A stretch of 43,661 nucleotides of DNA from an uncultured Oscillospiraceae bacterium (GTDB lineage Bacteria; Bacillota; Clostridia; Oscillospirales; Oscillospiraceae). Numbering within the stretch: the first letter of the stretch is position 1; every line of letters begins with the position of its first letter. This document shows positions 10,668 to 19,526 of the stretch, one piece after another. The translations under genes were made by a program, and so were the position numbers. Under the pieces are notes generated by a model that was not told the DNA's origin, searched no databases, and saw only the letters and a list, made by a program, of their open reading frames with translations. The DNA lies in contig CALXEH010000013.1 of assembly GCA_944387285.1 (NCBI GenBank), positions 1 through 43,661 on the forward strand, written 5' to 3'.

Positions 10668-11371
10668 TTCGCACCTCCAATGAACTCTGAAACGCAGCGC
10701 CGCCAGGCCGCCACGGGGTCTTCCGCGCCGGTGATGGGCCGGCCCACGACGATGTAGTCCGAGCCGAGCTGGCCCGCGCGCTCCGGCGTCGTGACGCGCA
10801 CCTGGTCGCCCTTGTCGCCGCCGGCAAAGCGCACGCCCGGCGTAACGGTCAGGAAGCCCGCGCCGCAGCGCTCGTGTACCGCGCCCGCCTCGAGCGGCGA
10901 GCAGACCACGCCGTCGAGCCCGGCGAGCCGCGCATTCTCCGCGTACTCCAGGCAGACCTCGGCCAGCGGGCGGTCTATGAGCAGCTCGTTTTTCATCCGC
11001 TCCTCGCTCGTCGAGGTGAGCTGCGTCACGGCTATGAGCAGGGGACGCGTCCCTTCCGGCCCGGTCAGGCCCTCGAGCGCCGCGGTCATCATCTCGCGCG
11101 TGCCGAAGGCGTGGAGGTTTATCATGTCCGCGCCCGTGTTTCTCAGGACGCGCATCGCGCTCTTTACCGTGTTCGGGATGTCGCAGAGCTTGAGGTCGAG
11201 GAAGATGCTGTGGCCCCTCGCCTTTATCTCCCTCACGATGTCCGGCCCCTCGGCGTAGAAGAGCTCCATGCCGATCTTCACATACGGCCTCTCGTCTCCG
11301 AAGCGGTCGAGAAAGGCCAGCGTGCGCTCCCTGGTCGGGAAGTCGCAGGCGATTATTACGTCCTTAGCCAT
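10664..11371 (-). CDS. pyrF: Orotidine 5'-phosphate decarboxylase
   Basis: Last step to UMP. The 235-residue TIM barrel has the catalytic '[10 protein letters not shown]' motif (59-68), an N-terminal 'ACDFPTRE' strand and the phosphate-binding '[11 protein letters not shown]' near the end. It overlaps the end of pyrD by eight bases. The length fits the bacterial group I enzyme. Confidence 0.97.
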   Translation of the reverse strand: MAKDVIIACDFPTRERTLAFLDRFGDERPYVKIGMELFYAEGPDIVREIKARGHSIFLDLKLCDIPNTVKSAMRVLRNTGADMINLHAFGTREMMTAALEGLTGPEGTRPLLIAVTQLTSTSEERMKNELLIDRPLAEVCLEYAENARLAGLDGVVCSPLEAGAVHERCGAGFLTVTPGVRFAGGDKGDQVRVTTPERAGQLGSDYIVVGRPITGAEDPVAAWRRCVSEFIGGAK

Positions 11372-12278
11372 TGTGTGCGCCTCCTGTGATATCTTGAAGA
11401 TTGTCGATCCCGTACTTTGCCATGGCCCGGGGCAGGGCTTCCACTATGTCCCGCGCGGCATAGGGCTCGCGCAGGTTCGCCGCGCCGACGCCCACCGCCG
11501 TCGCGCCGGCGAGCAGCATCTCGATGACGTCCTCCGCCGAGCTTACGCCGCCCATCCCTATTATCGGTATGCCCACCGCCTCGTACACCTGCCAGACCAT
11601 GCGCAGCGCCACAGGGAACACCGCCGGGCCCGAGAGCCCGCCCGTCAGGTTTTTGAGCACGGGCCTGCGCGTCGCCGGGTCTATCCTCATGGCAAGCATC
11701 GTATTTATCAGGCTCAGCCCGTCCGCGCCGGCGTTTTCGCAGGAACGCGCAATGGAGACGATGTCTGTGACGTTCGGCGTGAGCTTCACGATGACGGGCT
11801 TATGTACCGCCGCCTTTACCTCGCGCGTGACCTCGGCGGCGCTCTCGGCGCAGGTGCCGAAGCCCATGCCGCCGCCGTGGACGTTGGGGCAGCTGATGTT
11901 TATCTCGAGCCAGCCCACCTCGGGGCAGGCATCGAGCTTCGCCGCGACCTCGACATACTCGTCCACCGAGAAGCCGCAGACGTTCGCCATGACCGGCTTG
12001 TGGAAGACCTCGCGCAGCCTGGGCAGCTCCTCGGCTATGACCGCGTCCACGCCGGGGTTCTGCAGTCCCACGGAATTGAGAAGCCCCGCAGGGGCCTCCG
12101 CTATGCGCGGGCCGGGGTTGCCGAAACGCGGTGAGCGCGTCGTGCCCTTGAAGGAGAAGGTGCCCAGGCAGTTTATGTCGTAGAGCGCGGCGAACTCCGC
12201 GCCGTAGCCGAAGGTGCCGGAGGCCGGGATGACGGGGTTCGCCAGCTCGATGCCGCAGAGCTTCACAGTCGTGTTCAC
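11364..12278 (-). CDS. pyrD: Dihydroorotate dehydrogenase, class 1B catalytic subunit
   Basis: Oxidises dihydroorotate to orotate, passing electrons through FMN to the PyrK subunit and NAD. The 304-residue TIM barrel has 'NISCPNV' with Cys at position 130, the catalytic base of class 1B enzymes. It starts with GTG, and that codon overlaps the pyrK stop as GTGA. The adjacent pyrK confirms the NAD-linked heterotetrameric type rather than the membrane quinone-linked type 2. Confidence 0.97.
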   Translation of the reverse strand: MNTTVKLCGIELANPVIPASGTFGYGAEFAALYDINCLGTFSFKGTTRSPRFGNPGPRIAEAPAGLLNSVGLQNPGVDAVIAEELPRLREVFHKPVMANVCGFSVDEYVEVAAKLDACPEVGWLEINISCPNVHGGGMGFGTCAESAAEVTREVKAAVHKPVIVKLTPNVTDIVSIARSCENAGADGLSLINTMLAMRIDPATRRPVLKNLTGGLSGPAVFPVALRMVWQVYEAVGIPIIGMGGVSSAEDVIEMLLAGATAVGVGAANLREPYAARDIVEALPRAMAKYGIDNLQDITGGAHNG

Positions 12279-13003
12279 CAGCGCACCTCCCCTGAGCTGA
12301 AGACCGGGCCGTCCTTGCAGACGCGCCGCGGGCCGTTTGCCGTCTCTATCGTGCAGCCCATGCAGGCCCCGAAGCCGCAGCCCATCCTCGCCTCGAGCGA
12401 GAACTGCGCGGGCACGGGGCTCTGTTCGTCTATCGCCCGGAGCATGGGCAGCGGCCCGCAGGCGCAGACGGCGCTGCAGCCCTCGCCCAGCGCCTGCGTC
12501 ACGAGGCCGCGCTCGCCGCGCGAGCCGTCCATGGTGAAGATGCGCAGCTCGGGGCAGACCTCGCGGAATTCGCGCTCGAAGCAGACCTCCGCCGCCGTGC
12601 CGAAGCCTATGGCCGCCGAGGGTTTTGCGCCGAGCTTTGCAAGCTCGCGCGCGAGGTAGAGCATGGGCGCGACGCCGCTGCCGCCGCCGAGCAGCAGGGG
12701 TCTCTCCCCTGCCCTCGCGAGGTCAAAGCCGTTGCCGAGGCCCGTGAGCAGCTCGAGCTGCGCGCCCTCGGGCAGGGCCAGCAGCCTTTCCGTGCCGCGC
12801 CCGGCGAGCTTCACGACGACGGTGAGCGTATCGCCCTCGACACCGCAGACCGAGAAAGGCCTGCGCAGGAAGAAGCCCGGCACCGAGGCCTCGACGAACC
12901 GTCCCGGCCCCGCCGCGCCCTCGGTATCGCCCCGCAGGCGCATTAGCCGCAGGTTCGGCGCGGCAAAACGCGCCTCGGCCAGTGTGAATATGCCCTTTTT
13001 CAC
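12275..13003 (-). CDS. pyrK: Dihydroorotate dehydrogenase electron-transfer subunit
   Basis: FAD and [2Fe-2S] subunit that passes electrons from PyrD to NAD. The 242 residues begin 'KKGIFTLAEARF', have the flavin-binding 'RRPFSVCG' and 'GGGSGVAPM' nucleotide loop, and end with the cluster cysteines in 'CGFGACMGC' and 'RVCKDGPVF'. The open frame extends far upstream to 13639 inside pyrC, but that part is an antiphase shadow. The family N-terminus and a GGGAGG 10 bases upstream put the start at GTG 13003, which overlaps the pyrC stop as GTGA. It uses the same GTGA coupling as pyrD. Confidence 0.95.
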   Translation of the reverse strand: MKKGIFTLAEARFAAPNLRLMRLRGDTEGAAGPGRFVEASVPGFFLRRPFSVCGVEGDTLTVVVKLAGRGTERLLALPEGAQLELLTGLGNGFDLARAGERPLLLGGGSGVAPMLYLARELAKLGAKPSAAIGFGTAAEVCFEREFREVCPELRIFTMDGSRGERGLVTQALGEGCSAVCACGPLPMLRAIDEQSPVPAQFSLEARMGCGFGACMGCTIETANGPRRVCKDGPVFSSGEVRW

Positions 13004-14268
13004 GCGCGCCACACCTCCCGGCCTCTGAGTATGCTCAAAACGCAGCGCCCGCGCACCTCGCGGCCCGCGAAGGGCGTCGCCCGCCCTTTGGAAGCGAAGG
13101 CGGCGGGGTCTATCGTATAGCTGCTTTTCGTGTCGAAAACGGCGAAGCTCGCGCTCCTGCCAACCTCGATGCCCGCGTCGATGCCGAAACGCCGCGCCGG
13201 GGCGAGGCTCATGAGCTCCACGAGCCGCTCGCGGCTGAGTATGCCCGGCTCTACGAGGCCCGTCCATAGCACGGGGAAGGCCGTCTCGAGGCCCGTGATG
13301 CCGAAGGCGCTGCCCTCGAGCCCGCGCGACTTCTCCTCCGCCGAGTGCGGGGCGTGGTCGGTGGCTATCATGTCTATCGTCCCGTCCAGCAGCGCGTCCA
13401 CGAGCGCGCGCCGGTCGGCCTCGCCCCGCAGCGGCGGGTTCATCTTGAACCTGCCGTCCTCCTCGAGGTCCGCGTCCGAGAGCAGCAGGTAGTGCGGCCC
13501 GGTCTCGCAGCTTATGTCGAGGCCCTCGGCCTTCGCGCGGCGGATGAGCTCCGCGCTCTCCTTCGTCGAAATGTGGCAGACGTGGTAGGCGCAGCCCGTC
13601 TCGCGCAGCAGCGCTATATCCCGCGCGATGGGGCCCCACTCGGACTCAGAGCAGATGCCCCTGTGCCCGTGCGCCCGCGCGTATTCCCCGTCGTGGATAT
13701 AGCCTCCGCGCAGGAGCGAGTTGTCCTCGCAGTGGGCCGCGATGGGCCTGCCGAGCCGCTTCGCCTCGAGCATGGCCGCGCGCATCATGTCCGGCGACTG
13801 CACGCCGTGCCCGTCATCCGAAAAGCCGCAGACCTTCGGGGCCATGGCCTCCATATCCGCCAGGGCCTCGCCCCTCTGCCCGCGCGTGATCGCCCCGTAG
13901 GGCAGCACGTCGATTTTGGCGTCGCGCGCAATGATGTCCAGCTCCTGCGCGAGCGTGGCCGCGTTCTCGGGTACCGGGCTCAGGTTCGGCATGGCGCAGA
14001 CCGCCGCGTAGCCCGAGCGCGCCGCGGCCTCGCTGCCGGACTTTATCGTCTCCTTATAAGAAAATCCCGGCTCTCGCAGATGGACGTGCACATCGACAAG
14101 ACCGGGAACTAAAAGGCAATTATTGAAATTATAAACACTTACGCCCTTGCCGGGAACGATACCGGGCCGGACGGCGGAAACAATACCGCCTGAGACCTCG
14201 ACGTCGGCGAAGACAAAGCCGCCCTTTAAGAAGACCTCGCAGCCCTTTACGACAAAGCTGTCCACCAT
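13000..14268 (-). CDS. pyrC: Dihydroorotase
   Basis: Cyclises carbamoyl aspartate to dihydroorotate. The 422-residue amidohydrolase has the metal ligands 'DVHVHLREPG' (59-68), 'GFSDDGHGV', 'AHCED', 'HVCHIST' and 'ATDHAPH', matching the long Gram-positive type. AAGGAGG lies 4-5 bases before the ATG. It is the first gene of the seven-gene pyr operon and sits directly downstream of a sigma-A promoter and a short leader hairpin. No PyrR-type leader or pyrR gene is seen nearby. Confidence 0.97.
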   Translation of the reverse strand: MVDSFVVKGCEVFLKGGFVFADVEVSGGIVSAVRPGIVPGKGVSVYNFNNCLLVPGLVDVHVHLREPGFSYKETIKSGSEAAARSGYAAVCAMPNLSPVPENAATLAQELDIIARDAKIDVLPYGAITRGQRGEALADMEAMAPKVCGFSDDGHGVQSPDMMRAAMLEAKRLGRPIAAHCEDNSLLRGGYIHDGEYARAHGHRGICSESEWGPIARDIALLRETGCAYHVCHISTKESAELIRRAKAEGLDISCETGPHYLLLSDADLEEDGRFKMNPPLRGEADRRALVDALLDGTIDMIATDHAPHSAEEKSRGLEGSAFGITGLETAFPVLWTGLVEPGILSRERLVELMSLAPARRFGIDAGIEVGRSASFAVFDTKSSYTIDPAAFASKGRATPFAGREVRGRCVLSILRGREVWRA

Positions 14269-14290
14269 TTTCCCTCCTTGCAGGCAGAGT

Positions 14291-14317
14291 AAAAGCCCGC
14301 AAAAACGACGCGGGCTT
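14291..14317 (-). promoter_or_regulatory. Leader hairpin of the pyr operon (possible attenuator)
   Basis: On the minus strand AAGCCCGC and GCGGGCTT form a perfect 8-bp stem around a U-rich 9-nt loop, ending in a run of four T. It begins only about 4-8 nt after the predicted start site and ends about 20 nt before the pyrC ribosome site. No alternative antiterminator pairing was found by eye. Confidence 0.6.
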
Positions 14318-14330
14318 AAACTTTTTCTTT

Positions 14331-14359
14331 ATTTTACGCCTTGCCTGAAATAAAGTCAA
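14331..14359 (-). promoter_or_regulatory. Sigma-A promoter of pyrCKDFEBI
   Basis: Minus-strand TTGACT and TAAAAT with a 17-bp spacer; predicted start near 14321-14324. Confidence 0.85.
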
Positions 14360-14437
14360 CCATCCTGAAAAAACTTCGGCCCTTCGCGCAGTACGGGCGC
14401 GGTATCTCCCGATTTCCCGGCATTTTATACAAAGCGT

Positions 14438-14962
14438 TCAGCGGATGATGCGATAATATCCCGGCTTCCTCGCTGCGGGCGCGGGTTCGGAGCCTGCGGC
14501 ATAGCCAAGGATGCAGCTGCCGACGCCGACCCAGTCGCCCGCGACGCCCCACTTCTCCAGCAGGGCCCGGCCCTCGGGCAGCTCGAAGGTCTCGCGTATG
14601 CGGTTTATCCAGCAGGAGCCCAGGCCCACTGCGTGCGCGGCGTTCATCAGGTTGCCCAGCACCAGGCTAGCGTCCTGCACGCCGTTGGGGTTGCCCGCCT
14701 GGCCCAGCACCAGCACCACCGTCGGCGCGCCGTAGAAGGGGTCGAAGTCCTCCCTGCCCCAGATGCGCGCGTTGATGCGCGAGAGCTCGTCCCGGTCAGC
14801 CCTGTCCTGCACGGCTATGATGAGCGGGGACTGCGTGCCCCGCGCCGTCGGCGCGTAGGTGCCGGCCTCCAGCACGGCGTTCAGTTCCTCATCGCTTATC
14901 TGCCGCGGCTCGTACTTCCGCACGCTGCGCCGCGTGAGCAGGTTCTCCATGGCCTCGTTCAT
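14438..14962 (-). CDS. Nitroreductase family flavoprotein
   Basis: A 174-residue FMN-dependent oxidoreductase of the nitroreductase superfamily. The N-terminal FMN-phosphate motif 'TRRSVRKYEPRQIS' (10-23) is followed by 'APTARGTQSP' and the conserved 'NLMNAAHAVGLGSCWI' helix near residue 105-120. A short form like this is common in anaerobes, where it reduces quinones, nitro compounds or flavins with NAD(P)H. AAGGAGG sits 8 bases before the ATG. It follows the flavodoxin-like gene, with a hairpin between them. The physiological substrate is unknown. Confidence 0.92.
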   Translation of the reverse strand: MNEAMENLLTRRSVRKYEPRQISDEELNAVLEAGTYAPTARGTQSPLIIAVQDRADRDELSRINARIWGREDFDPFYGAPTVVLVLGQAGNPNGVQDASLVLGNLMNAAHAVGLGSCWINRIRETFELPEGRALLEKWGVAGDWVGVGSCILGYAAGSEPAPAARKPGYYRIIR

Positions 14963-14986
14963 CCTTTTGCCTCCTTAAATTAAGTT

Positions 14987-15011
14987 AAGCCTCCCGAACG
15001 GGAGGCTTTTT
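14987..15011. terminator. Terminator-like hairpin between flavodoxin-like and nitroreductase genes
   Basis: Stem AAGCCTCCC / GGGAGGCTT with loop GAAC. The T run (five) is on the plus strand; on the minus strand, the coding direction here, the tail is TTAACTTAATTT. It may only partly separate the two minus-strand genes. Confidence 0.6.
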
Positions 15012-15016
15012 GTGCC

Positions 15017-15514
15017 TTACTTGTACCAGGCGACGACCTCGGCCAGGTTCTCCCGGCAGACGCAGGAGGCGCCGCTCTGCGTCATCCTCAGGGTCGCCTG
15101 CTCGGCCTCGCTCAGCTCGGCGCGGACGTTCAGCCGCGCGGCGATCTCCTTGCACTTGACCTTCATGATGAGCTTCATGGGGCCCTTCAGCTTGTTGATG
15201 TCAAAGCCGCCCTGCAGATAGAAGACCGGCACCATGGGCGGTATGCCCATCTTTTCCCGCATGCCGGGCGCAAGCTCCTCCGTCGGAGGGCCCATGCCCA
15301 CGCCGCAGACACAGCGCAGGCGGTACTTTTTCGCCGCCGCCTTGTAGCCGACTATGCTGCCGGCAAACAGCCAGCCCATGAATATGGCGTCCCTGCCCTT
15401 GTGGCAGTCAGGCACACGGCCCAGCTTGTAGCAGGGCAGGCCCAGCTGCTCGCTCAGCAGCTTCGCGTATTGCTCGGTATAGCCTGTGTTCGATTTGTAG
15501 ATTATTATCATCAT
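15017..15514 (-). CDS. Flavodoxin-domain protein
   Basis: A 165-residue protein that opens 'MMIIIYKSNTGYTEQYAKLL', the phosphate-binding loop of flavodoxin-like FMN proteins. The rest deviates from classical flavodoxin: it contains 'FMGWLFAGSIVGYKAAAKK', a Cys-bearing 'RCVCGVGMGPP', and a C-terminal 'SGASCVCRENLAEVV'. The domain resembles the group that includes HemG-like and clostridial flavodoxin-domain proteins. A likely role is redox carrier or oxidoreductase; the partner is unknown, although a nitroreductase follows on the same strand. It has its own promoter. Confidence 0.8.
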   Translation of the reverse strand: MMIIIYKSNTGYTEQYAKLLSEQLGLPCYKLGRVPDCHKGRDAIFMGWLFAGSIVGYKAAAKKYRLRCVCGVGMGPPTEELAPGMREKMGIPPMVPVFYLQGGFDINKLKGPMKLIMKVKCKEIAARLNVRAELSEAEQATLRMTQSGASCVCRENLAEVVAWYK

Positions 15515-15556
15515 ATTACCCCTTTCATGCCTGTCTTACAAACACATCTTACAATC

Positions 15557-15584
15557 AGTATATCAGAGGCCGGAAAAATTGCAA
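15557..15584 (-). promoter_or_regulatory. Sigma-A promoter of the flavodoxin-like gene
   Basis: Minus-strand TTGCAA and TATACT with a 16-bp spacer, about 40 bases upstream of the ATG. Confidence 0.72.
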
Positions 15585-15644
15585 GCATTTTGCCCCATTT
15601 TTCACAAATATGACGCTTTCCGTACACTTCGGCTTTGGTTTGAC

Positions 15645-15887
15645 CTATTCCAGCTGCCTGTACATGGCCGGGGCCTCGCCCTTGGAGGCGCGCTCATCCG
15701 TCGAGAGCACCTCCACCCTGAGCCGCCGCTCGCCGAAGCCTATCTCCAGCAGGTCACCGGGCTTCACCTCCGCGCCGGCCTTGGCGGCCCGGCCGTTTAT
15801 GCTCACGCGCCCGGCGTCGCAGGCCTCGTTCGCCACGCTCCGCCGCTTTATTATCCGCGATACTTTCAAATATTTATCCAGTCTCAT
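15645..15887 (-). CDS. rqcP: S4-domain RNA-binding protein RqcP
   Basis: An 80-residue S4 protein: '[21 protein letters not shown]', '[20 protein letters not shown]', ending 'MYRQLE'. This is the signature of YabO/RqcP, which binds the large ribosomal subunit and helps RqcH add alanine tails to stalled nascent chains. An AGGAGG overlaps the stop of the upstream sensor kinase gene, so they are probably cotranscribed. In Bacillus it sits near yabP/yabQ/divIC; that context is missing here. Confidence 0.93.
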   Translation of the reverse strand: MRLDKYLKVSRIIKRRSVANEACDAGRVSINGRAAKAGAEVKPGDLLEIGFGERRLRVEVLSTDERASKGEAPAMYRQLE

Positions 15888-15895
15888 ACGGCCTC

Positions 15896-16993
15896 CTAAT
15901 CCATCAGGCGCTGGTCATAGTCTTCGGGTTTGAGCCAGTAGGACAGCAGGGTGAATATGGTGTCCATGCCGCCGCTGCCGTAGGCGCTCTGGCTCGGCAG
16001 CATGGCGGCCTGCGGCCCCTCTTCCAGGGGAGTTCGGCTGGCGGGCAGGAAGACCCGCGCGCAGGTGCCCTGGTCCTTGCGGCCCTCTATGACGAAGGCG
16101 CCGCCGAAAAAACGGGCCAGGTCGGTGACGAGCCTGAGCCCCAGGCCGCGGCCGTTCTCCCCGCCCTTGAAGAGCGCCGACATCTGCCCCGGCTCTATGC
16201 CGCTGCCGCTGTCGTCCACGCGCAGCACGACGCCGCCGCCCTGCCAGCCGAGCGTGACGCGCACCTGCCCGCCTTCGGCCGTGTGCATCAGGCTGTTTTC
16301 GATGAGGTTCAGCAGCATGGCCTCCAGCAGCACGCGGTCGCCAAGGACATAGGCCTCTTCCGCCATGCCCTCATAGCTCAGCTCCACGCCGCGCTGGCGC
16401 GTGAAGTAGTCCACGGTCCAGCAGAGGTCCCGGCACAGGCTGTTGAACTCCACGCTCGCCGAGGCGTTGGCGGCCTTGCCGCTCTCGAGGTCCTGCATTA
16501 TCTTGATGTTGAAAATTATCCGGCGTATGCGCGCTATACTGTGCTGCATGCTGCGTATGGCCTCCGCCGGATCCGGCTCTTCCTCGTCGCCGGTGACGAG
16601 CCGCAGGCGGCCCTGTTCGTCCAGCAGGTCGCCCAGGCTGTTGGCCGAGTGCATGGCCTCGGTCAGATAGTCCAGCAGGCGGGGCATCTGCTCCTCCTCG
16701 TAGGCGCCGCTGAGGAAAGGGCGCCGCAGCGTCAGCAGGCAGAGCTCGTACTCACCGCAGGGCACCCGGCGCAGCAGCACTTCCCGGGAAGCAAAGCGCG
16801 CCGTCACCGCGCCGTCCTCTACGGGCCCGGCCTGCGGCCCGCACTCCAGCAGCTCGCTGAAATCGCGCTCCGTCAGGTCTCCAAAACCGCTGACAGCGGC
16901 CGCGTTCATATATATTATCCTGTCCGAGCTCAGGACCAGGACCGGGTCGTCCAGAAGCTCAAGCAGCGGCTTTATGCCTTCGAGCGTATCCAT
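15896..16993 (-). CDS. Soluble PAS-domain sensor histidine kinase
   Basis: About 365 residues with no membrane segment. The N-terminus (about 8-90) looks like a PAS sensor ('[20 protein letters not shown]'). A helical stretch near 105-170 is the presumed dimerisation region; candidate phospho-acceptors are His115 and His151, neither in a canonical HExxTPL box. The C-terminus is a GHKL ATPase with N box '[11 protein letters not shown]' (227-237), G1 'DDSGSGI' (260-266) and G2 'GRGLGLRLV' (281-289). The frame opens at 17041, but GGAGG 10 bases before ATG 16993 and the promoter at 17018-17046 exclude the upstream ATG. There is no adjacent response regulator, so it is an orphan kinase. Spo0A-box-like repeats upstream suggest a role in sporulation (inference). 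A non-canonical acceptor also leaves open an anti-sigma-like or ATPase-only role. Confidence 0.85.
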   Translation of the reverse strand: MDTLEGIKPLLELLDDPVLVLSSDRIIYMNAAAVSGFGDLTERDFSELLECGPQAGPVEDGAVTARFASREVLLRRVPCGEYELCLLTLRRPFLSGAYEEEQMPRLLDYLTEAMHSANSLGDLLDEQGRLRLVTGDEEEPDPAEAIRSMQHSIARIRRIIFNIKIMQDLESGKAANASASVEFNSLCRDLCWTVDYFTRQRGVELSYEGMAEEAYVLGDRVLLEAMLLNLIENSLMHTAEGGQVRVTLGWQGGGVVLRVDDSGSGIEPGQMSALFKGGENGRGLGLRLVTDLARFFGGAFVIEGRKDQGTCARVFLPASRTPLEEGPQAAMLPSQSAYGSGGMDTIFTLLSYWLKPEDYDQRLMD

Positions 16994-17017
16994 GTCAGGC
17001 ACACCTCCCGTACCGCA

Positions 17018-17046
17018 ATCATACCAAATCCCCGCCCTCATTACAA
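17018..17046 (-). promoter_or_regulatory. Sigma-A promoter of the PAS kinase gene
   Basis: Minus-strand TTGTAA and TATGAT separated by 17 bp. The predicted start leaves a leader of only about 20 nt, just enough for the GGGAGG ribosome site. Confidence 0.8.
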
Positions 17047-17053
17047 CATTTTA

Positions 17054-17070
17054 AGTCGAATATTGTCGAA
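17054..17070. promoter_or_regulatory. Tandem Spo0A-box-like sites
   Basis: TGTCGAA (17064-17070) matches the Spo0A box exactly and AGTCGAA (17054-17060) differs at one base. They are in direct repeat 10 bp apart, immediately upstream of the kinase -35. The Spo0A box consensus is established knowledge; binding here is inference. Confidence 0.5.
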
Positions 17071-17173
17071 TCCTGCGGAAAAACCCGCTCGGCTGCAGCC
17101 GTACTCCTATATGATATGCCGGTTTTAGGCCCTTAACCAGGGCGCTTTTTGCCCATCTTTGCGCAGAACGTAT

Positions 17174-18300
<1,127 letters not shown>

Positions 18301-18317
18301 TCGGACACATGCAAACC

Positions 18318-18353
18318 AAAGGCCGCCCGGTCAACAAGCCGGGCGGCCTTTTT
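18318..18353. terminator. Bidirectional terminator between gap and ychF
   Basis: Perfect 10-bp stem GGCCGCCCGG / CCGGGCGGCC with 8-nt loop, five T on the plus strand and AAA on the other side; it lies between convergent genes. Confidence 0.95.
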
Positions 18354-18376
18354 CTGCTTTCTGCTCTATTGCACGC

Positions 18377-19471
18377 TTATACGTTGAACCTGAAGAGCGT
18401 GACGTCGCCGTCGCGCATGACGTAGTCCTTGCCCTCGGAGCGCACCAGGCCCTTCTCTTTCGCCGCGGCCATGCTGCCGCAGGCTTTAAGGTCGTCAAAG
18501 GCTACGATCTCGGCCCTTATGAAGCCGCGCTCGAAGTCGGAGTGTATCTTGCCCGCCGCCTGGGGCGCCTTGGTGCCCTTCCTTATCGTCCAGGCCCGGC
18601 ACTCGTCCGCGCCGCAGGTCAGGAAGCTGATGAGGCCCAGCAGCGAATAGGAGCACTTTATGAGCCGGCCGAGGCCCGCCTCCGTGAGACCCAGCTCCTC
18701 GAGGAACATGGCCTTGTCCTCCTCCGGCAGCTCGCCTATCTCCTGCTCTATCTTCGCGCAGATGGGCAGCACCTGCGCGCCCTCAGCCGCCGCTATCTCC
18801 TCCACGGCCCTGTAGTAGGCGTTTTCCCTGTAAGCGGCCATACCCGCCTCGTCCAGATTCGCCGCGTAGATGACGGGCTTCAGGCTCAGCAGGTCGCAGG
18901 TGGAGATGAGCTCCAGCTCCTCCTCCGGGCAGTCGTAGCTCCTGGCGCTCCTGCCCTCGTTCAGGTGCGCGTAGAGGCCCTCGAACACCTCCGCCTCGCG
19001 CAGGAACTTCTTGTCCCCGCCCTTGCCGGCCTTCTTCGCCTTCTCGATGCGGCGCTCCACCAGCTCCATGTCGGCCATGATGAGCTCCAGCTCGATTATC
19101 TCTATATCCCGCTTCGGGTCGGCCCCGCCCTCGACGTGGATGATATTCTCGTCGTCAAAACAGCGCACCACATGCACGATGGCGTCCGTGCGGCGTATGT
19201 TCTCCAAAAACTTGTTGCCGAGCCCCTCGCCCTTCGACGCGCCCTTCACCAGGCCCGCTATGTCCACGAACTCGATGACCGCCGGCGTGTGCTTCTTCGG
19301 CTTGTAGAGCTCCGACAGGAAATCCAGCCGCTCGTCCGGTACGGTGACCATGCCCACGTTGGGGTCTATGGTGCAAAAGGGGTAGTTGGCGCTCTCCGCG
19401 CCCGCGTTCGTTATGGCGTTGAACAGCGTGGACTTTCCCACGTTAGGAAGTCCGACTATGCCGAGCTTCAT
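18377..19471 (-). CDS. ychF: Redox-regulated ATPase YchF
   Basis: Obg-family P-loop protein that hydrolyses ATP and binds ribosomes. About 364 residues: P-loop 'GLPNVGKST' (7-15), switch region 'NYPFCTIDPN', G3 'VDIAGLVKGASKGEGLGN', 'NLDE' in place of NKxD (the basis of ATP preference), a coiled-coil insertion, and a C-terminal TGS domain. The longest frame starts with GTG, but GAGAGG 8 bases before ATG 19471 matches the usual MKLGIVGLPN start. It follows ftsH after a hairpin and is last in a long minus-strand run. Confidence 0.96.
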   Translation of the reverse strand: MKLGIVGLPNVGKSTLFNAITNAGAESANYPFCTIDPNVGMVTVPDERLDFLSELYKPKKHTPAVIEFVDIAGLVKGASKGEGLGNKFLENIRRTDAIVHVVRCFDDENIIHVEGGADPKRDIEIIELELIMADMELVERRIEKAKKAGKGGDKKFLREAEVFEGLYAHLNEGRSARSYDCPEEELELISTCDLLSLKPVIYAANLDEAGMAAYRENAYYRAVEEIAAAEGAQVLPICAKIEQEIGELPEEDKAMFLEELGLTEAGLGRLIKCSYSLLGLISFLTCGADECRAWTIRKGTKAPQAAGKIHSDFERGFIRAEIVAFDDLKACGSMAAAKEKGLVRSEGKDYVMRDGDVTLFRFNV

Positions 19472-19497
19472 TTCTGGCACCTCTCATTTCGCAGTTT

Positions 19498-19522
19498 CAG
19501 GGCGGGATGTTCTCCCGCCCTG
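19498..19522. other. Strong hairpin between ftsH and ychF
   Basis: CAGGGCGGGA / TCCCGCCCTG stem with a 5-nt loop. On the minus (coding) strand it is followed by AAACTG, not a T run, so it is more likely an mRNA-stabilising or partial-attenuation element than a terminator. Confidence 0.55.
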
Positions 19523-19526
19523 CGCT

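Noticed and set aside
13004..13639. Upstream extension of the pyrK frame
   Set aside because: It lies wholly inside pyrC in another frame, has a low-complexity Arg/Gly/His composition, and family alignment starts at 13003.
14269..14360. PyrR-type attenuator before pyrC
   Set aside because: The leader is too short for the three-hairpin PyrR mechanism and lacks the conserved binding-loop sequence; only the simple hairpin is kept as a feature.
17129..17150. GCCCT-TAACC-AGGGC hairpin followed by GCTTTTT
   Set aside because: Only a 5-bp stem, and no plus-strand gene ends upstream; too weak to call a terminator or small RNA.
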